A DNA stretch of 64,000 nt, taken from the NCBI GenBank assembly GCA_023443625.1, contig JAEZTQ010000034.1, positions 4,548 through 68,547 on the forward strand. The letters are read 5' to 3'. Positions 36,741 through 46,373 of the stretch are shown here, in pieces (the stretch's first letter is position 1; each line of letters begins with the position of its first letter). Source of the stretch: Bacillota bacterium (lineage in GTDB: Bacteria > Bacillota_A > Clostridia > Lachnospirales > Lachnospiraceae). Position numbers and translations under genes: made by a program. The notes below the pieces were generated by a model. That model was not told the DNA's origin, did no database searches, and saw nothing but the letters and a program-made list of their open reading frames with translations.

Positions 36741-36974
36741 AGCGGCAGGCATTGGGGGATTTGATAACAGAAAGTAAGGAGACCCCCCAGGGGCTCTGCA
36801 TGTGTTCCGACGCCAGGACATCAGGCTATAATGTTCGAATCAGATCAGACATGTGAAAGCAATGTCTGCCTGTATCGAACACAATAGCCTGCCGTCCTTT
36901 CTGACGGAACACATCAGCAGATGCCCCTGGGGGGTCTCCTTACTTTCTTATTTTTACTCTTTGTACCTGCCGCT
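36741..36974 (+). repeat. 234-nt long-hairpin element with perfect 26-bp G+C-rich arms
   Basis: Arms 36769-36794 and 36923-36948 are perfect reverse complements over 26 bases (left arm starts AGAAAGTAAGGAGACC). The 128 nt between them also pair in register: TCTGC and ATGTGTTCCG with CGGAACACAT and GCAGA, AGGAC with GTCCT, CAGGCTAT with ATAGCCTG, TGTTCGA with TCGAACA, and a tip CAGACAT / ATGTCTG (36846-36852, 36862-36868). An outer pair AGCGGCAGG (36741-36749) / CCTGCCGCT (36966-36974) could be terminal inverted repeats. No coding capacity fits. It resembles a miniature inverted-repeat element or a long structured RNA. No target-site duplication is obvious. Confidence 0.88.
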
Positions 36975-37056
36975 GATTTTAATGCCTGTAATTTCACGCA
37001 TTTCATTATCTATATACAGCCTTCATAATAAAATTATTTTACTTTATACTGCGGTA

Positions 37057-37320
37057 TCAGCGTTTGGGAAGGTAGGAAACAAAATCCTCGTAAAGTTCCA
37101 CCATCTGTCGCATTATCTCCAAATTTATGGCTGTGCTTATTTTTGTTTCAAGACTATGGTCTGCTTCGTCAATAATAATAATTTCTGTATTAGACCTATT
37201 TCTTACATAATCTATATCGGAGTTAGGAAAAGCTTTGTCTTTAGAGCCTGTCACCGCAATACAAAATATTTACATTTATCGAAGTCAGTAGCATTGTCTT
37301 CTTCATCAAATTTAAAATAA
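37057..37320 (-). pseudogene. decayed 3' end of an alpha/beta-hydrolase gene
   Basis: The minus strand encodes the C-terminal end of an alpha/beta hydrolase in two frames. The upstream piece reads YFKFDEEDNATDFDKCKYF (about 37319-37263); after a frameshift it continues as CIAVTGSKDKAFPNSDIDY...IIIIDEADHSLE and stops at 37057. GSKD and ADHSLE correspond to the family's late Asp and catalytic His. Upstream the frame runs into stop codons and the rest of the gene is missing. There is no start codon with a ribosome-binding site. It adjoins the long-hairpin element. Confidence 0.65.
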
Positions 37321-37400
37321 TTAGTGGATATTTTTGGTTAAACATTGTATAATAATCCCAATTATATAAATGTATTTAATGTAAATATATAAGGAGGATT

Positions 37401-37640
37401 ATGTTGAAAAAAACTATTATTGGTTCAATCTTTTTGCTATCCGGTATATTGATTTCCATGAGCATTATTATTACAAGCGTAATGTTAGTACCAACAGTGG
37501 GAAGTTGGAATGGATCTAGATTATTAACTACCATTTCTGTTAATGAGCTTATGTTACCATTTTCCGCAGGTATATTATTTAGTGTTATAGGACTTATTAT
37601 TTTGACAATAGAATATTTTGTTAAAGACAAAAGGGTGTAG
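37401..37640 (+). CDS. small membrane protein of unknown function
   Basis: 79-aa protein with two predicted membrane helices (about residues 5-30 and 50-72), a short middle segment and a basic end (EYFVKDKRV). A strong AAGGAGG at 37391-37397 and a TATAAT at 37348-37353 support expression. I do not recognise a family. It converges on the FliK-like gene. Confidence 0.7.
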   Translation: MLKKTIIGSIFLLSGILISMSIIITSVMLVPTVGSWNGSRLLTTISVNELMLPFSAGILFSVIGLIILTIEYFVKDKRV

Positions 37641-37653
37641 TTATTTTTTCTAA

Positions 37654-39555
37654 TTATGTTCTTACATCGAAGGAGTAGCGCTTCACAGAATTGTCAAGGG
37701 CATTCTCCTCGATAAAGTCCTTGCAAAAGTCAGGTTTTTTATAGTCCTTCATAAGCTCTGCGTGCACTTGGTATCCCTTGTTGTGAAGAGCTTCTTCAAG
37801 CAGAGGTATATTATTCCTGATGATTTGTCCGGCTTCATTATCCTCGGTATAGAATTTTGCCAGTATGGTTTTCTGATTCATCTGTATATGAATACTCAGA
37901 GAGCCTAAATTATTCATATCTAGATGAAGGAGAACGCTGACCTGGTCGCCTTTCTCCTTAAGGGCTTTTTTATTAGTAAATACATAAAGGTCGCTGTGGA
38001 GTTGTCTGTTCTCTATCTGAACGGGTAATTGAAGAAAGGTGAATACTTCGTTTAAATCCTTCATAAATGTAAGATTTTCTTTTATGTTTTTTAAAGGTTC
38101 GTGGATAGAGGAGCTTTCGGATGCTTCTCTGCTGAGCTTGGTTAATTGAATTATGTCTTCTATATCCTCCTGGAGATTTTCATAAAGTTCCTGAACAGGA
38201 GCTTTTTTTGCCAGCTTATCAGGAGTTATAGTCCACTTTTGTGAAAATGAAGCTTCAAGCAATTTATGATACTCTGGGGACCAAAGGAGCTGGGTAGCTT
38301 CTTTCCCACCGGTATTTGTTAAGCTTTCCTGTATATAATTAAGGAGTTTTGAAAGTGTAGCTGTACCCTTATCAATTTGACTTTTCATATCTGAGGGGTC
38401 AGGAAAAGTCTTTATGTATTCCAGGAGGTTTGATCTCTCAGCAGGACTTAGGATCTGGTCAAGTAGCGCAGGGCTATCTTGTTGCGGTGCAAGCTGCCTT
38501 AGTAATTTATGGATGATGGGAGAGGCTGCTTCATCAGTCTGTGGTGTGAGATAGGGAAGGAGATTTACGGCCTCATCCAAGGATAGGTTTCCATTTAGGA
38601 GCTTTTGTACTAGGTCTGTCGGAAGATTAGTGGGGAGGGGTGAACCTTCCCTTATTTTTTGATCCACGGCTTTACCCAGAATAGCCAGTTCCTCGGGATT
38701 TAATAAGCTGTTTTGAATATTATTATTATTTGTGTCTAGGATATTATGAGAATCCCTGTATAATATACTCAGGAGTTTTTCGTTTATCTGGACTGCCTGA
38801 TTTATTTTTCCCTGAGTACTTGGTATCATAGCAGATGCATCACTCTGGTTAGTATCCTGATTGGCTGGGTTCTCTAAGAGGGAACTCTCGGGAGACTGCA
38901 ACAACTGGGAGATATTCTTTGTAAGGACATTGATATCACTAATTAATTGGTTCCTTCCATTTTGATAGGCAACAAACTGCTTAATATTCTCACTGGTCAT
39001 TGGTATTTTATGTTTAAACATTAAGACAAGTGTAAGGGGTGAAGCCTCACGGTTTAAGTAGGAGGCTTTAATGAGTGTCTGCAGGGTTTGCTTATCCACT
39101 GGCAGTCGGTGGTTTAAGAGTTCTGAAACGATGGCTTTATTTACATTGGTGGCAGCGAGGTTTGATGATGCCAGTGCTTTAAGGATGGTACTGTCAGTAG
39201 GTGTTGCTTTATCATTTGGCAGATACTTAAGTACAAGCTGGTCAGAGGAATTATCGCTGACCTGAAAGCTTGCTTCCTGCCCAATAGATAGCGTTACATC
39301 ACCAGTAAGCTTTGCTGACACAATTTGTCTGCCCGGCTCTATTTGAATTTTTACTTCATTATATCTGAGGTCGACTACATGTCCCTTGAGAATCTGACCT
39401 TCCTTTAAATCCAGCTGCTTTAGCTCTTGTAGATGGGAGGAAGGAGTTTTATTAATTCTCCTGGTATCTGAGGAGGCTTTAACCTCAGAGTTAGAACGGG
39501 GCGTAGGCGTCTTATTGTTCTTAAAGCGTGAGAGCGATGATTGATTAATATCCAT
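37654..39555 (-). CDS. FliK-like protein with a C-terminal flagellar hook-length domain
   Basis: 633-aa hydrophilic, Gln/Ser/Asn-rich protein. A positively charged disordered start (about 1-45) leads to a small beta domain (ILKGHVVDLRYNEVKIQIEPG, about 55-110), a long helical low-complexity middle, and a C-terminal region (about 530-610) matching the Flg_hook pattern: LHLDMNNLGSLSIHIQMN, ILAKFYTED, IIRNNIPLLEEALHNKGYQV. Hook-length proteins measure flagellar hooks and switch export specificity. No flagellar genes are nearby, so a different role is possible. Ribosome-binding site AAAGGGG lies before the start. Confidence 0.65.
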   Translation of the reverse strand: MDINQSSLSRFKNNKTPTPRSNSEVKASSDTRRINKTPSSHLQELKQLDLKEGQILKGHVVDLRYNEVKIQIEPGRQIVSAKLTGDVTLSIGQEASFQVSDNSSDQLVLKYLPNDKATPTDSTILKALASSNLAATNVNKAIVSELLNHRLPVDKQTLQTLIKASYLNREASPLTLVLMFKHKIPMTSENIKQFVAYQNGRNQLISDINVLTKNISQLLQSPESSLLENPANQDTNQSDASAMIPSTQGKINQAVQINEKLLSILYRDSHNILDTNNNNIQNSLLNPEELAILGKAVDQKIREGSPLPTNLPTDLVQKLLNGNLSLDEAVNLLPYLTPQTDEAASPIIHKLLRQLAPQQDSPALLDQILSPAERSNLLEYIKTFPDPSDMKSQIDKGTATLSKLLNYIQESLTNTGGKEATQLLWSPEYHKLLEASFSQKWTITPDKLAKKAPVQELYENLQEDIEDIIQLTKLSREASESSSIHEPLKNIKENLTFMKDLNEVFTFLQLPVQIENRQLHSDLYVFTNKKALKEKGDQVSVLLHLDMNNLGSLSIHIQMNQKTILAKFYTEDNEAGQIIRNNIPLLEEALHNKGYQVHAELMKDYKKPDFCKDFIEENALDNSVKRYSFDVRT

Positions 39556-39777
39556 TGGAAAGCCCCTTTCGATTATTATAGTTTATAAGGTAATATTTGA
39601 AATAATATATTCTCTTAAATATATCGACTATTATCAAAGATAAGTTTATGAATAAATTTTGGAAAGGGTTAACTTAATATTATTAAGTTTTGATGGGGCA
39701 TATATTAATTATATTAGGTAAAAAATATTAATAATTTAATAAAATAAACAAAATCCTTATTTTTTTGTAAAAAGAAC

Positions 39778-39806
39778 TTGTAATGTGGAATATCCTATAT
39801 TATAAT
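39778..39806 (+). promoter_or_regulatory. sigma-A promoter of gltB
   Basis: TTGTAA (39778-39783), 17-bp spacer, TATAAT (39801-39806). Transcription would begin near 39813. The rest of the 345-nt gap upstream is A+T-rich with no gene visible. Confidence 0.75.
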
Positions 39807-39820
39807 CTACACACAAAACG

Positions 39821-39867
39821 AAGGCGTTTTAGACTAAGCAGAGGCGAAGTCTGGAATGCCTTTTTTT
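39821..39867 (+). terminator. leader terminator (attenuator) at the very 5' end of the gltB transcript
   Basis: AAGGCGTTTTAGACT (39821-39835) pairs over 15 positions, with G-U pairs, with AGTCTGGAATGCCTT (39848-39862), followed by seven T. It sits between the promoter and the gltB start, so read-through must be controlled or partial. No antiterminator structure or sensor is obvious. Confidence 0.75.
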
Positions 39868-39900
39868 CATGTTATAGGAATATCAGAAGGAGGAGTAGCT

Positions 39901-42900
39901 ATGAAGGAAAACCTCAGAGAGGAAATTAAGCAGACGAAACAAGGGCTTTACGATCCCAGATTTGAGCATGATAATTGCGGTATCGGTGCAGTTGTACACA
40001 TGAAAGGTGTAAAAACCCATGGGACAGTAGAGAATGCTTTAAAAATAGTTGAAAATCTAGAGCATCGAGCAGGTAAAGATGCCCATGGTCAGACTGGGGA
40101 TGGTGTTGGAATACTCCTCCAAATATCTCATAAATTCTTTGCAAAGGTTACAAAACCCCTGGGTTTCGACCTCGGCCTAGAACGGGATTATGGAGTTGGC
40201 ATGTTCTTCTTTCCCCAGGATGAGTTAAGCCGTAACCAGGCTAAGAAGATGTTTGAAATTATTGTGGAGAAGGAAGGAATGAAACTCCTGGGATGGAGAC
40301 AGGTCCCCATACGACCCCAGACCTTAGGGGAAAGAGCAGCAGTTTGTATGCCCTATATCCTTCAATGCTTTATAAAAAGACCTGTTAATGTAGAGAAGGG
40401 AATTGATTTTGATAGAAAGCTCTATATTGCACGCAGGTGTTTTGAACAGAGTAATGACAATACCTATGTGGTATCCCTTTCTAGCCGTACCATTGTATAT
40501 AAGGGAATGTTTTTGGTAAAACAGCTACGTCTCTTCTTTGAAGACCTGCAGGATAAAGCTTACGAGAGTGCCATTGCAATTGTACACTCCAGATTCTCTA
40601 CCAATACCAATCCCAGCTGGCAGAGAGCCCATCCCAACCGATTGATTGTCCACAATGGTGAGATTAATACCATTCGGGGTAATGCCGATAAGATGCTTGC
40701 CAGGGAAGAAACGATGGAATCAAAGCATTTAAAGGGTGAACTTCATAAGGTGCTGCCCGTAGTTAATGTAGAAGGCTCTGACTCAGCTATGCTTGATAAT
40801 ACCTTAGAGTTTCTTATTATGAGTGGAATGGAGCTTCCCTTGGCAGTCATGATTACCATACCGGAGCCTTGGAGCAATGACTCTGCCATCAGCAGAGAGA
40901 AGAGAGATTTCTATCAATACTATGCCACAATGATGGAGCCTTGGGATGGGCCGGCCTCTATATTATTCTCTGATGGAGATATTATGGGTGCAATTCTTGA
41001 TAGAAATGGGCTAAGACCTTCCCGCTACTATGTGACTAAGAAGGATTATCTAATCCTTTCTTCTGAAGTTGGTGTACTTGATCTACCTCCTGAAGATATT
41101 ATTAAAAAAGAAAGACTACATCCTGGTAAGATGCTTTTGGTAGATACCATCCAGGGTAAATTAATAGATGATGAGGATCTAAAAAACAGCTATGCAAGAC
41201 GTAAGCCCTATGGAGAATGGCTGGATCAAAATCTTGTGAAATTAAAGGAGCTTCATATACCAAATAAAAAGGTTGTGGAATATGAAGAACATGAACTTGC
41301 AAGACTACAAAAGGCCTTTGGATATACATATGAAGATTATAAGACCACTATCCTTCCCATGGCAGCAAGGGGAGCTGAAGCAACTGCTGCAATGGGTGCA
41401 GATTTGGCTCTTCCGGTGCTTTCAAAGAATTACCCGCCTTTATTTGATTATTTTAAACAATTATTTGCTCAGGTTACCAATCCTCCAATCGATGCAATTC
41501 GAGAAGAGATAGTCACCTCCACTTCAGTGTATATTGGTGAGGAGGGAAATATTTTAGAAGAGCAGACAAATAATTGCAATATGCTTAAGATTAATAACCC
41601 TATTTTAACCAATACAGACCTTCTTAAGATTAGATATATGAAGAAACCCGGTTTTAAGGTAGAAGTAATTCCTATGATTTATTATAAGAATACTTCTTTA
41701 GAGAGGGCTATTGATCACCTTTGTCTGGAGGCGGACCGTTCCTATAAAGAGGGAGCCAATGTCTTAATTCTTTCGGATCGGGGTGTAGACGAAAATCATG
41801 TGGCAATTCCCTCCTTGCTGGCAGTATCAGCTCTTCAACAACACTTGGTTCGCACCAAGAAGAGAACTGCACTTGCAATGATTGTAGAAAGTGGAGAGCC
41901 TAGGGATGTTCATCATTTTGCCTGCTTACTTGGATATGGAGCCTGCGCCGTCAATCCTTATCTTGCACAGGAAACCATCCGTCAGCTAATCAGTAATAAT
42001 ATGATTGACAAAGATTATTATGCTGCGGTAGATGATTACAATCATGCCGTACTCCACGGTATTGTCAAAATCGCTTCTAAGATGGGGATTTCAACAATCC
42101 AATCCTATCAGGGATCTAAGATTTTCGAAGCAATTGGTATCTGTAAAGAAGTAATTGATAAGTATTTTACACAAACCGTGAGCCGTATTGGCGGAATTAC
42201 CTTAAAGGATATGGAAAAGCAGGTAGATACCCTTCATTCCATGGCTTTTGATCCCCTGGGGTTACATGTGGATATGACCATGGATAGCGCAGGTTCCCAT
42301 AAGTTTCGCAGTGGGAAAGAGGAACATCTCTATAATCCTAAGACGATACATTTACTTCAGCAAGCAACGAGAACAGGCAACTACGAGATGTTCAAGGAAT
42401 ACTCTCAGGAGGTTACATCTGAACAGGAGAAGATTAGCTTAAGAGGCTTACTTGAGATAAATTATCCTAAGCAGGGTGTTTCTCTTGAGGAGGTTGAAAG
42501 TGTTGAGACTATTGTCAGACGTTTTAAGACCGGCGCTATGTCCTATGGTTCCATATCTTTGGAAGCCCATGAAGCTATGGCCATAGCCATGAACCGTCTG
42601 GGAGGTAAGTCCAACAGCGGTGAAGGTGGCGAAAGTCTGGAACGCCTTAGAACTTGCCATGAGGAATTAAATAAATGTTCTGCGATTAAGCAGGTTGCCT
42701 CTGGTCGCTTTGGTGTAACCAGTGAGTATCTGGTTAGTGCAAAAGAAATCCAGATTAAGATGGCACAGGGTGCTAAGCCTGGGGAGGGCGGTCAGCTTCC
42801 TGCCGAGAAGGTATACCCTTGGATTGCCAAAACCAGGCATTCAACACCGGGTGTAGGGTTAATCTCTCCTCCGCCCCATCATGATATCTATTCTATAGAA

Positions 42901-44457
42901 GATCTTGCACAATTAATCTATGATCTGAAAAATGCCAATAAGGCAGCTAGAATATCTGTGAAGCTTGTTTCTGAAGCAGGGGTAGGCACTATAGCCGCAG
43001 GTGTTGCCAAAGCAGGAGCGGGAGTAATTCTTATCTCAGGTTATGACGGAGGTACGGGAGCAGCACCAAGAACATCCATCTATAATGCAGGTCTTCCTTG
43101 GGAGTTAGGTCTGGCAGAGACCCATCAGACCTTGATTATGAATGGTCTTCGTAAAAAGGTAATTCTTGAAACCGATGGAAAACTTATGACAGGTAAGGAT
43201 GTAGTGATTGCAGCCTTACTGGGGGCAGAGGAATTTGGATTTGCAACGGCACCTTTAATTACTCTAGGATGTGTGATGATGCGTGTTTGTAACCTGGATA
43301 CCTGCCCTGTGGGTGTGGCAACACAAAATCCTGAGCTTCGCAAGAATTTTACCGGGAAACCGGAATATGTAGAGAATTTTATGTGCTTTGTTGCAGAAGA
43401 ACTGCGGGAATATATGGCGAAGCTTGGCATTAGGACAGCGGAGGAACTGGTAGGGCGCACGGATCTTTTAAGGATAAAGGAAAACTGTAAGAGGGATGAG
43501 AGAGCTAAGCTGGTTGATTTAAGTGCAGTTTTAGTTAATCCCTTTATCGAAGATAAAGAAGGAGTGCATTATTGTCTAGACCAGAGCTATGATTTTGAAC
43601 TAGAAAAGACCATTGATGAAGTGATACTTTTGAAAAAGTTTAATCTAGTAGAGAAAACGAAACAAAAAGTTAAGGTTCAGATTAGCAATAGGGATAGAAC
43701 CTTTGGTACGATCTTAGGTTCAGAGATTACTAAGAAATATGGAAGCAGCTTAAAGGATGATTCCTTTGTCATTGAAGCTTCGGGTAGCGGCGGACAGAGC
43801 TTTGGAGCATTTATTCCCAAAGGTCTTACCATTGAGCTGGAAGGGGACAGCAATGATTATTTTGGCAAAGGTCTTTCCGGTGGGAAGTTGATTGCCTATC
43901 CACCAAAAGAGAGTATTTTTAAAGCCCATGAGAATATTATTATCGGTAATGTGGCTCTTTACGGTGCTACCAGCGGAAGGGTATTTATTAACGGTGTAGC
44001 AGGTGAGCGCTTCTGTGTACGTAATTCCGGAGCTATAGCAGTTGTAGAAGGGGTTGGCGATCATGGCTGTGAGTATATGACAGGCGGCAGGGTTGTGGTA
44101 CTTGGTAAAACAGGAAAGAACTTTGCAGCGGGTATGAGTGGCGGTATTGCTTATGTTCTTGATGAAGACAGTGATTTATATAAGAAATTGAATAAGGGCC
44201 TTGTATCTTTTGATATTGTTAATGAAAAATATGATGTCCTTGAATTAAAGGAAATGATCAAAGAACATGTAAAACATACAAATTCGGCAAAAGGAAAGGA
44301 AATTCTTGAGGATTTCATGACCTATCTGCCAAAGTTTAAAAAAATTATTCCCCATGATTACAGAAGGATGTTACAAACCATTGCCCAGATGGAGGAAAAG
44401 GGGCTAAGCAGTGAGCAGGCACAGATTGAAGCATTTTATGCAAATGCTCAAAATTAG
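39901..44457 (+). CDS. gltB: glutamate synthase large subunit
   Basis: 1518-aa NADPH-type glutamate synthase alpha subunit. Cys26 in HDNCGIGAVVH becomes the N-terminal nucleophile of the glutamine amidotransferase domain after removal of a short propeptide. Then come the central domain, the FMN-binding synthase domain (about 800-1200) with KPGEGGQLP, ISGYDGGTGAAPRTS and the 3Fe-4S cysteines in GCVMMRVCNLDTCPVGVATQ, and the C-terminal GXGXG beta-helix (about 1250-1480). GGAGGAG lies just before ATG 39901; an in-frame ATG at 39856 is inside the leader terminator. It forms an operon with gltD 11 nt downstream. Confidence 0.97.
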   Translation: MKENLREEIKQTKQGLYDPRFEHDNCGIGAVVHMKGVKTHGTVENALKIVENLEHRAGKDAHGQTGDGVGILLQISHKFFAKVTKPLGFDLGLERDYGVGMFFFPQDELSRNQAKKMFEIIVEKEGMKLLGWRQVPIRPQTLGERAAVCMPYILQCFIKRPVNVEKGIDFDRKLYIARRCFEQSNDNTYVVSLSSRTIVYKGMFLVKQLRLFFEDLQDKAYESAIAIVHSRFSTNTNPSWQRAHPNRLIVHNGEINTIRGNADKMLAREETMESKHLKGELHKVLPVVNVEGSDSAMLDNTLEFLIMSGMELPLAVMITIPEPWSNDSAISREKRDFYQYYATMMEPWDGPASILFSDGDIMGAILDRNGLRPSRYYVTKKDYLILSSEVGVLDLPPEDIIKKERLHPGKMLLVDTIQGKLIDDEDLKNSYARRKPYGEWLDQNLVKLKELHIPNKKVVEYEEHELARLQKAFGYTYEDYKTTILPMAARGAEATAAMGADLALPVLSKNYPPLFDYFKQLFAQVTNPPIDAIREEIVTSTSVYIGEEGNILEEQTNNCNMLKINNPILTNTDLLKIRYMKKPGFKVEVIPMIYYKNTSLERAIDHLCLEADRSYKEGANVLILSDRGVDENHVAIPSLLAVSALQQHLVRTKKRTALAMIVESGEPRDVHHFACLLGYGACAVNPYLAQETIRQLISNNMIDKDYYAAVDDYNHAVLHGIVKIASKMGISTIQSYQGSKIFEAIGICKEVIDKYFTQTVSRIGGITLKDMEKQVDTLHSMAFDPLGLHVDMTMDSAGSHKFRSGKEEHLYNPKTIHLLQQATRTGNYEMFKEYSQEVTSEQEKISLRGLLEINYPKQGVSLEEVESVETIVRRFKTGAMSYGSISLEAHEAMAIAMNRLGGKSNSGEGGESLERLRTCHEELNKCSAIKQVASGRFGVTSEYLVSAKEIQIKMAQGAKPGEGGQLPAEKVYPWIAKTRHSTPGVGLISPPPHHDIYSIEDLAQLIYDLKNANKAARISVKLVSEAGVGTIAAGVAKAGAGVILISGYDGGTGAAPRTSIYNAGLPWELGLAETHQTLIMNGLRKKVILETDGKLMTGKDVVIAALLGAEEFGFATAPLITLGCVMMRVCNLDTCPVGVATQNPELRKNFTGKPEYVENFMCFVAEELREYMAKLGIRTAEELVGRTDLLRIKENCKRDERAKLVDLSAVLVNPFIEDKEGVHYCLDQSYDFELEKTIDEVILLKKFNLVEKTKQKVKVQISNRDRTFGTILGSEITKKYGSSLKDDSFVIEASGSGGQSFGAFIPKGLTIELEGDSNDYFGKGLSGGKLIAYPPKESIFKAHENIIIGNVALYGATSGRVFINGVAGERFCVRNSGAIAVVEGVGDHGCEYMTGGRVVVLGKTGKNFAAGMSGGIAYVLDEDSDLYKKLNKGLVSFDIVNEKYDVLELKEMIKEHVKHTNSAKGKEILEDFMTYLPKFKKIIPHDYRRMLQTIAQMEEKGLSSEQAQIEAFYANAQN

Positions 44458-44468
44458 GAGGTGACAAA

Positions 44469-45968
44469 ATGGGAAAACCAACAGGATTTATGGAATATAG
44501 CCGAAGAGAAACAGATGAAGATAATCCAAAGGAAAGAATAAAGCATTTTAATGAATTCCATCAGCCCCTTGCCATGGAAGAGAGAAAGTACCAGGGTGCA
44601 CGTTGCATGGAATGTGGAGTACCTTTTTGTCAATCGGGAATGGTAATTGGTGGGATGGCCTCAGGCTGCCCCTTAAATAACTTAATCCCTGAATGGAATG
44701 ACTTATTATACAGGGGTAATATGAAAATTGCCTTATCCCGTCTACTTAAAACCAATAACTTTCCGGAGTTTACAGGAAGAGTTTGTCCTGCCCCATGTGA
44801 AGCCGCTTGTACTTGTGGGCTAATTGGTAATCCAGTTACTATCAAAGAAAATGAAAATGCAATTATTGAGTATGGCTTCGAAGCGGGATATATAAAACCT
44901 AATCCTCCTCTAATCCGCACTGGTAAAACTGTTGCTATAATCGGTTCAGGACCGGCTGGTCTGGCAGCGGCAGACCAGTTAAATAAGAGAGGTCATCTAG
45001 TAACTGTGTTTGAGCGTTCAGATCAAATCGGTGGTTTGCTTATGTATGGAATACCAAATATGAAACTGGAGAAGCATGTGATTGATCGCAGAGTAAAACT
45101 AATGAAGGATGAGGGTATTACTTTTATCACTGGCATAGATGTGGGAGATAATTATCAAACAAGCAATCTGTTAAAAGATTTTGATCGTATCATTCTAGCC
45201 TGTGGTGCTTCTCATCCAAGAGATATTAAGGTTGCTGGAAGAGAGGCAAAGGGAATACACTTTGCTGTGGATTATCTTAAATCCGCTACCAAGGATTTGC
45301 TGGAGGCAAAGACAACCAACGTGGCCGCAGTTAAGAGCTTTACTATCTCTGCGAAGGGAAAGAAGGTTCTTGTGATTGGTGGAGGTGATACAGGTAATGA
45401 TTGTGTGGGAACCTCCATAAGGCAAGGAGCAAAATCTGTTCTGCAGCTGGAGATGATGGCTAAACTACCGAATAAAAGAAATGATGATAATCCCTGGCCC
45501 CAATGGCCTAAGGTCTGTAAGGTAGATTATGGACAAAAAGAGGCGGAGGTAATCTTTGGAAAAGACCCAAGAGTATACCAGACAACAGTGAAAGAATTCA
45601 TTGCAGATAAGCAAGGAAATGTATGTAAAGTTATTACCGTTGGTCTGGAGAGCAAGTATGATGAGACCTCCAAGTGCTTTATGATGGTCGAAGTTCTTGG
45701 AAGTGAGAGAGAGGTAGAGATAGATCTTGTACTTATCGCAGCAGGCTTTTTAGGAACCCAATCTTATGTAACAGAAGCCTTCGGGGTAGAACTAGATGGA
45801 AGAAATAATGTTAAGACAGAGGCTGACAGATATAAGACCAATGTAGATAAAGTCTTCGTAGCAGGAGATATGCACAGAGGACAGTCCTTGGTAGTATGGG
45901 CAATACGAGAGGGGAGAGAGGTTGCCAAAGAAGTAGATGCAAGCCTAATGGGCTATAGTAACCTTTAG
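44469..45968 (+). CDS. gltD: glutamate synthase small subunit
   Basis: 499-aa beta subunit that passes electrons from NADPH through FAD to GltB. The N-terminal Fe-S region has CMECGVPFCQ, a Cys before PLNNLIPEWN and GRVCPAPCEAACTC. The FAD fold follows (AIIGSGPAGLAAADQL, about residues 157-172) and the NADPH fold (VLVIGGGDTGNDCVGT, about 300-315), ending with VFVAGDMHRGQSLVVWAIREGR. AGGAGG precedes the start. Confidence 0.97.
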   Translation: MGKPTGFMEYSRRETDEDNPKERIKHFNEFHQPLAMEERKYQGARCMECGVPFCQSGMVIGGMASGCPLNNLIPEWNDLLYRGNMKIALSRLLKTNNFPEFTGRVCPAPCEAACTCGLIGNPVTIKENENAIIEYGFEAGYIKPNPPLIRTGKTVAIIGSGPAGLAAADQLNKRGHLVTVFERSDQIGGLLMYGIPNMKLEKHVIDRRVKLMKDEGITFITGIDVGDNYQTSNLLKDFDRIILACGASHPRDIKVAGREAKGIHFAVDYLKSATKDLLEAKTTNVAAVKSFTISAKGKKVLVIGGGDTGNDCVGTSIRQGAKSVLQLEMMAKLPNKRNDDNPWPQWPKVCKVDYGQKEAEVIFGKDPRVYQTTVKEFIADKQGNVCKVITVGLESKYDETSKCFMMVEVLGSEREVEIDLVLIAAGFLGTQSYVTEAFGVELDGRNNVKTEADRYKTNVDKVFVAGDMHRGQSLVVWAIREGREVAKEVDASLMGYSNL

Positions 45969-46299
45969 TTTTTATATATGATTAATAATTAATAGTTATC
46001 CTAAATCCTGAGTAACCAGGTAAGGCATTTTATTTGAGATGCTTAAGCTGGAAGAAAATGATTTTAGATAACTATTTAATTTAATTAGTAATACATGGTA
46101 GTTGCAATTAAGTGTTGTCGGTGCTATAATTTTTGATTGCTGGTTAAAGGAAATTATTGATGAATTTGCTAGATGGATTTTTGGATTAAAATGAAAATAT
46201 TATGTAATGATTCCCTTATTATAATTGGCCAGTTGTTATATTTGTGCACATTAGATAAAAATTAGTAAAAACAATACTGATTACTAATATCAATTCCTA

Positions 46300-46328
46300 T
46301 TGACAACTAGGTCAGTAAGAATTATGAT
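46300..46328 (+). promoter_or_regulatory. sigma-A promoter of pflB
   Basis: TTGACA (46300-46305), 17-bp spacer, TATGAT (46323-46328), about 45 nt before the start codon. In the 330 nt between gltD and this promoter I see no gene and no strong terminator. Confidence 0.75.
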
Positions 46329-46373
46329 AATAGTATAAAGAAGACGTAATTAAACCTTTATAAGGAGGATAAT

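Noticed and set aside
36853..37320. Plus-strand reading frame of 155 codons
   Set aside because: It lies across the hairpin element and antisense to the decayed hydrolase, has no ribosome-binding site and no recognisable protein features.
39856..39900. Upstream start extending GltB by 15 residues
   Set aside because: The start codon lies in the 3' arm of the leader terminator and lacks a ribosome-binding site; GGAGGAG precedes 39901.
46200..46260. Rex redox-repressor site upstream of pflB
   Set aside because: TTGTTA occurs near 46223 but the second half-site of TTGTTAANNNNTTAACAA is missing.
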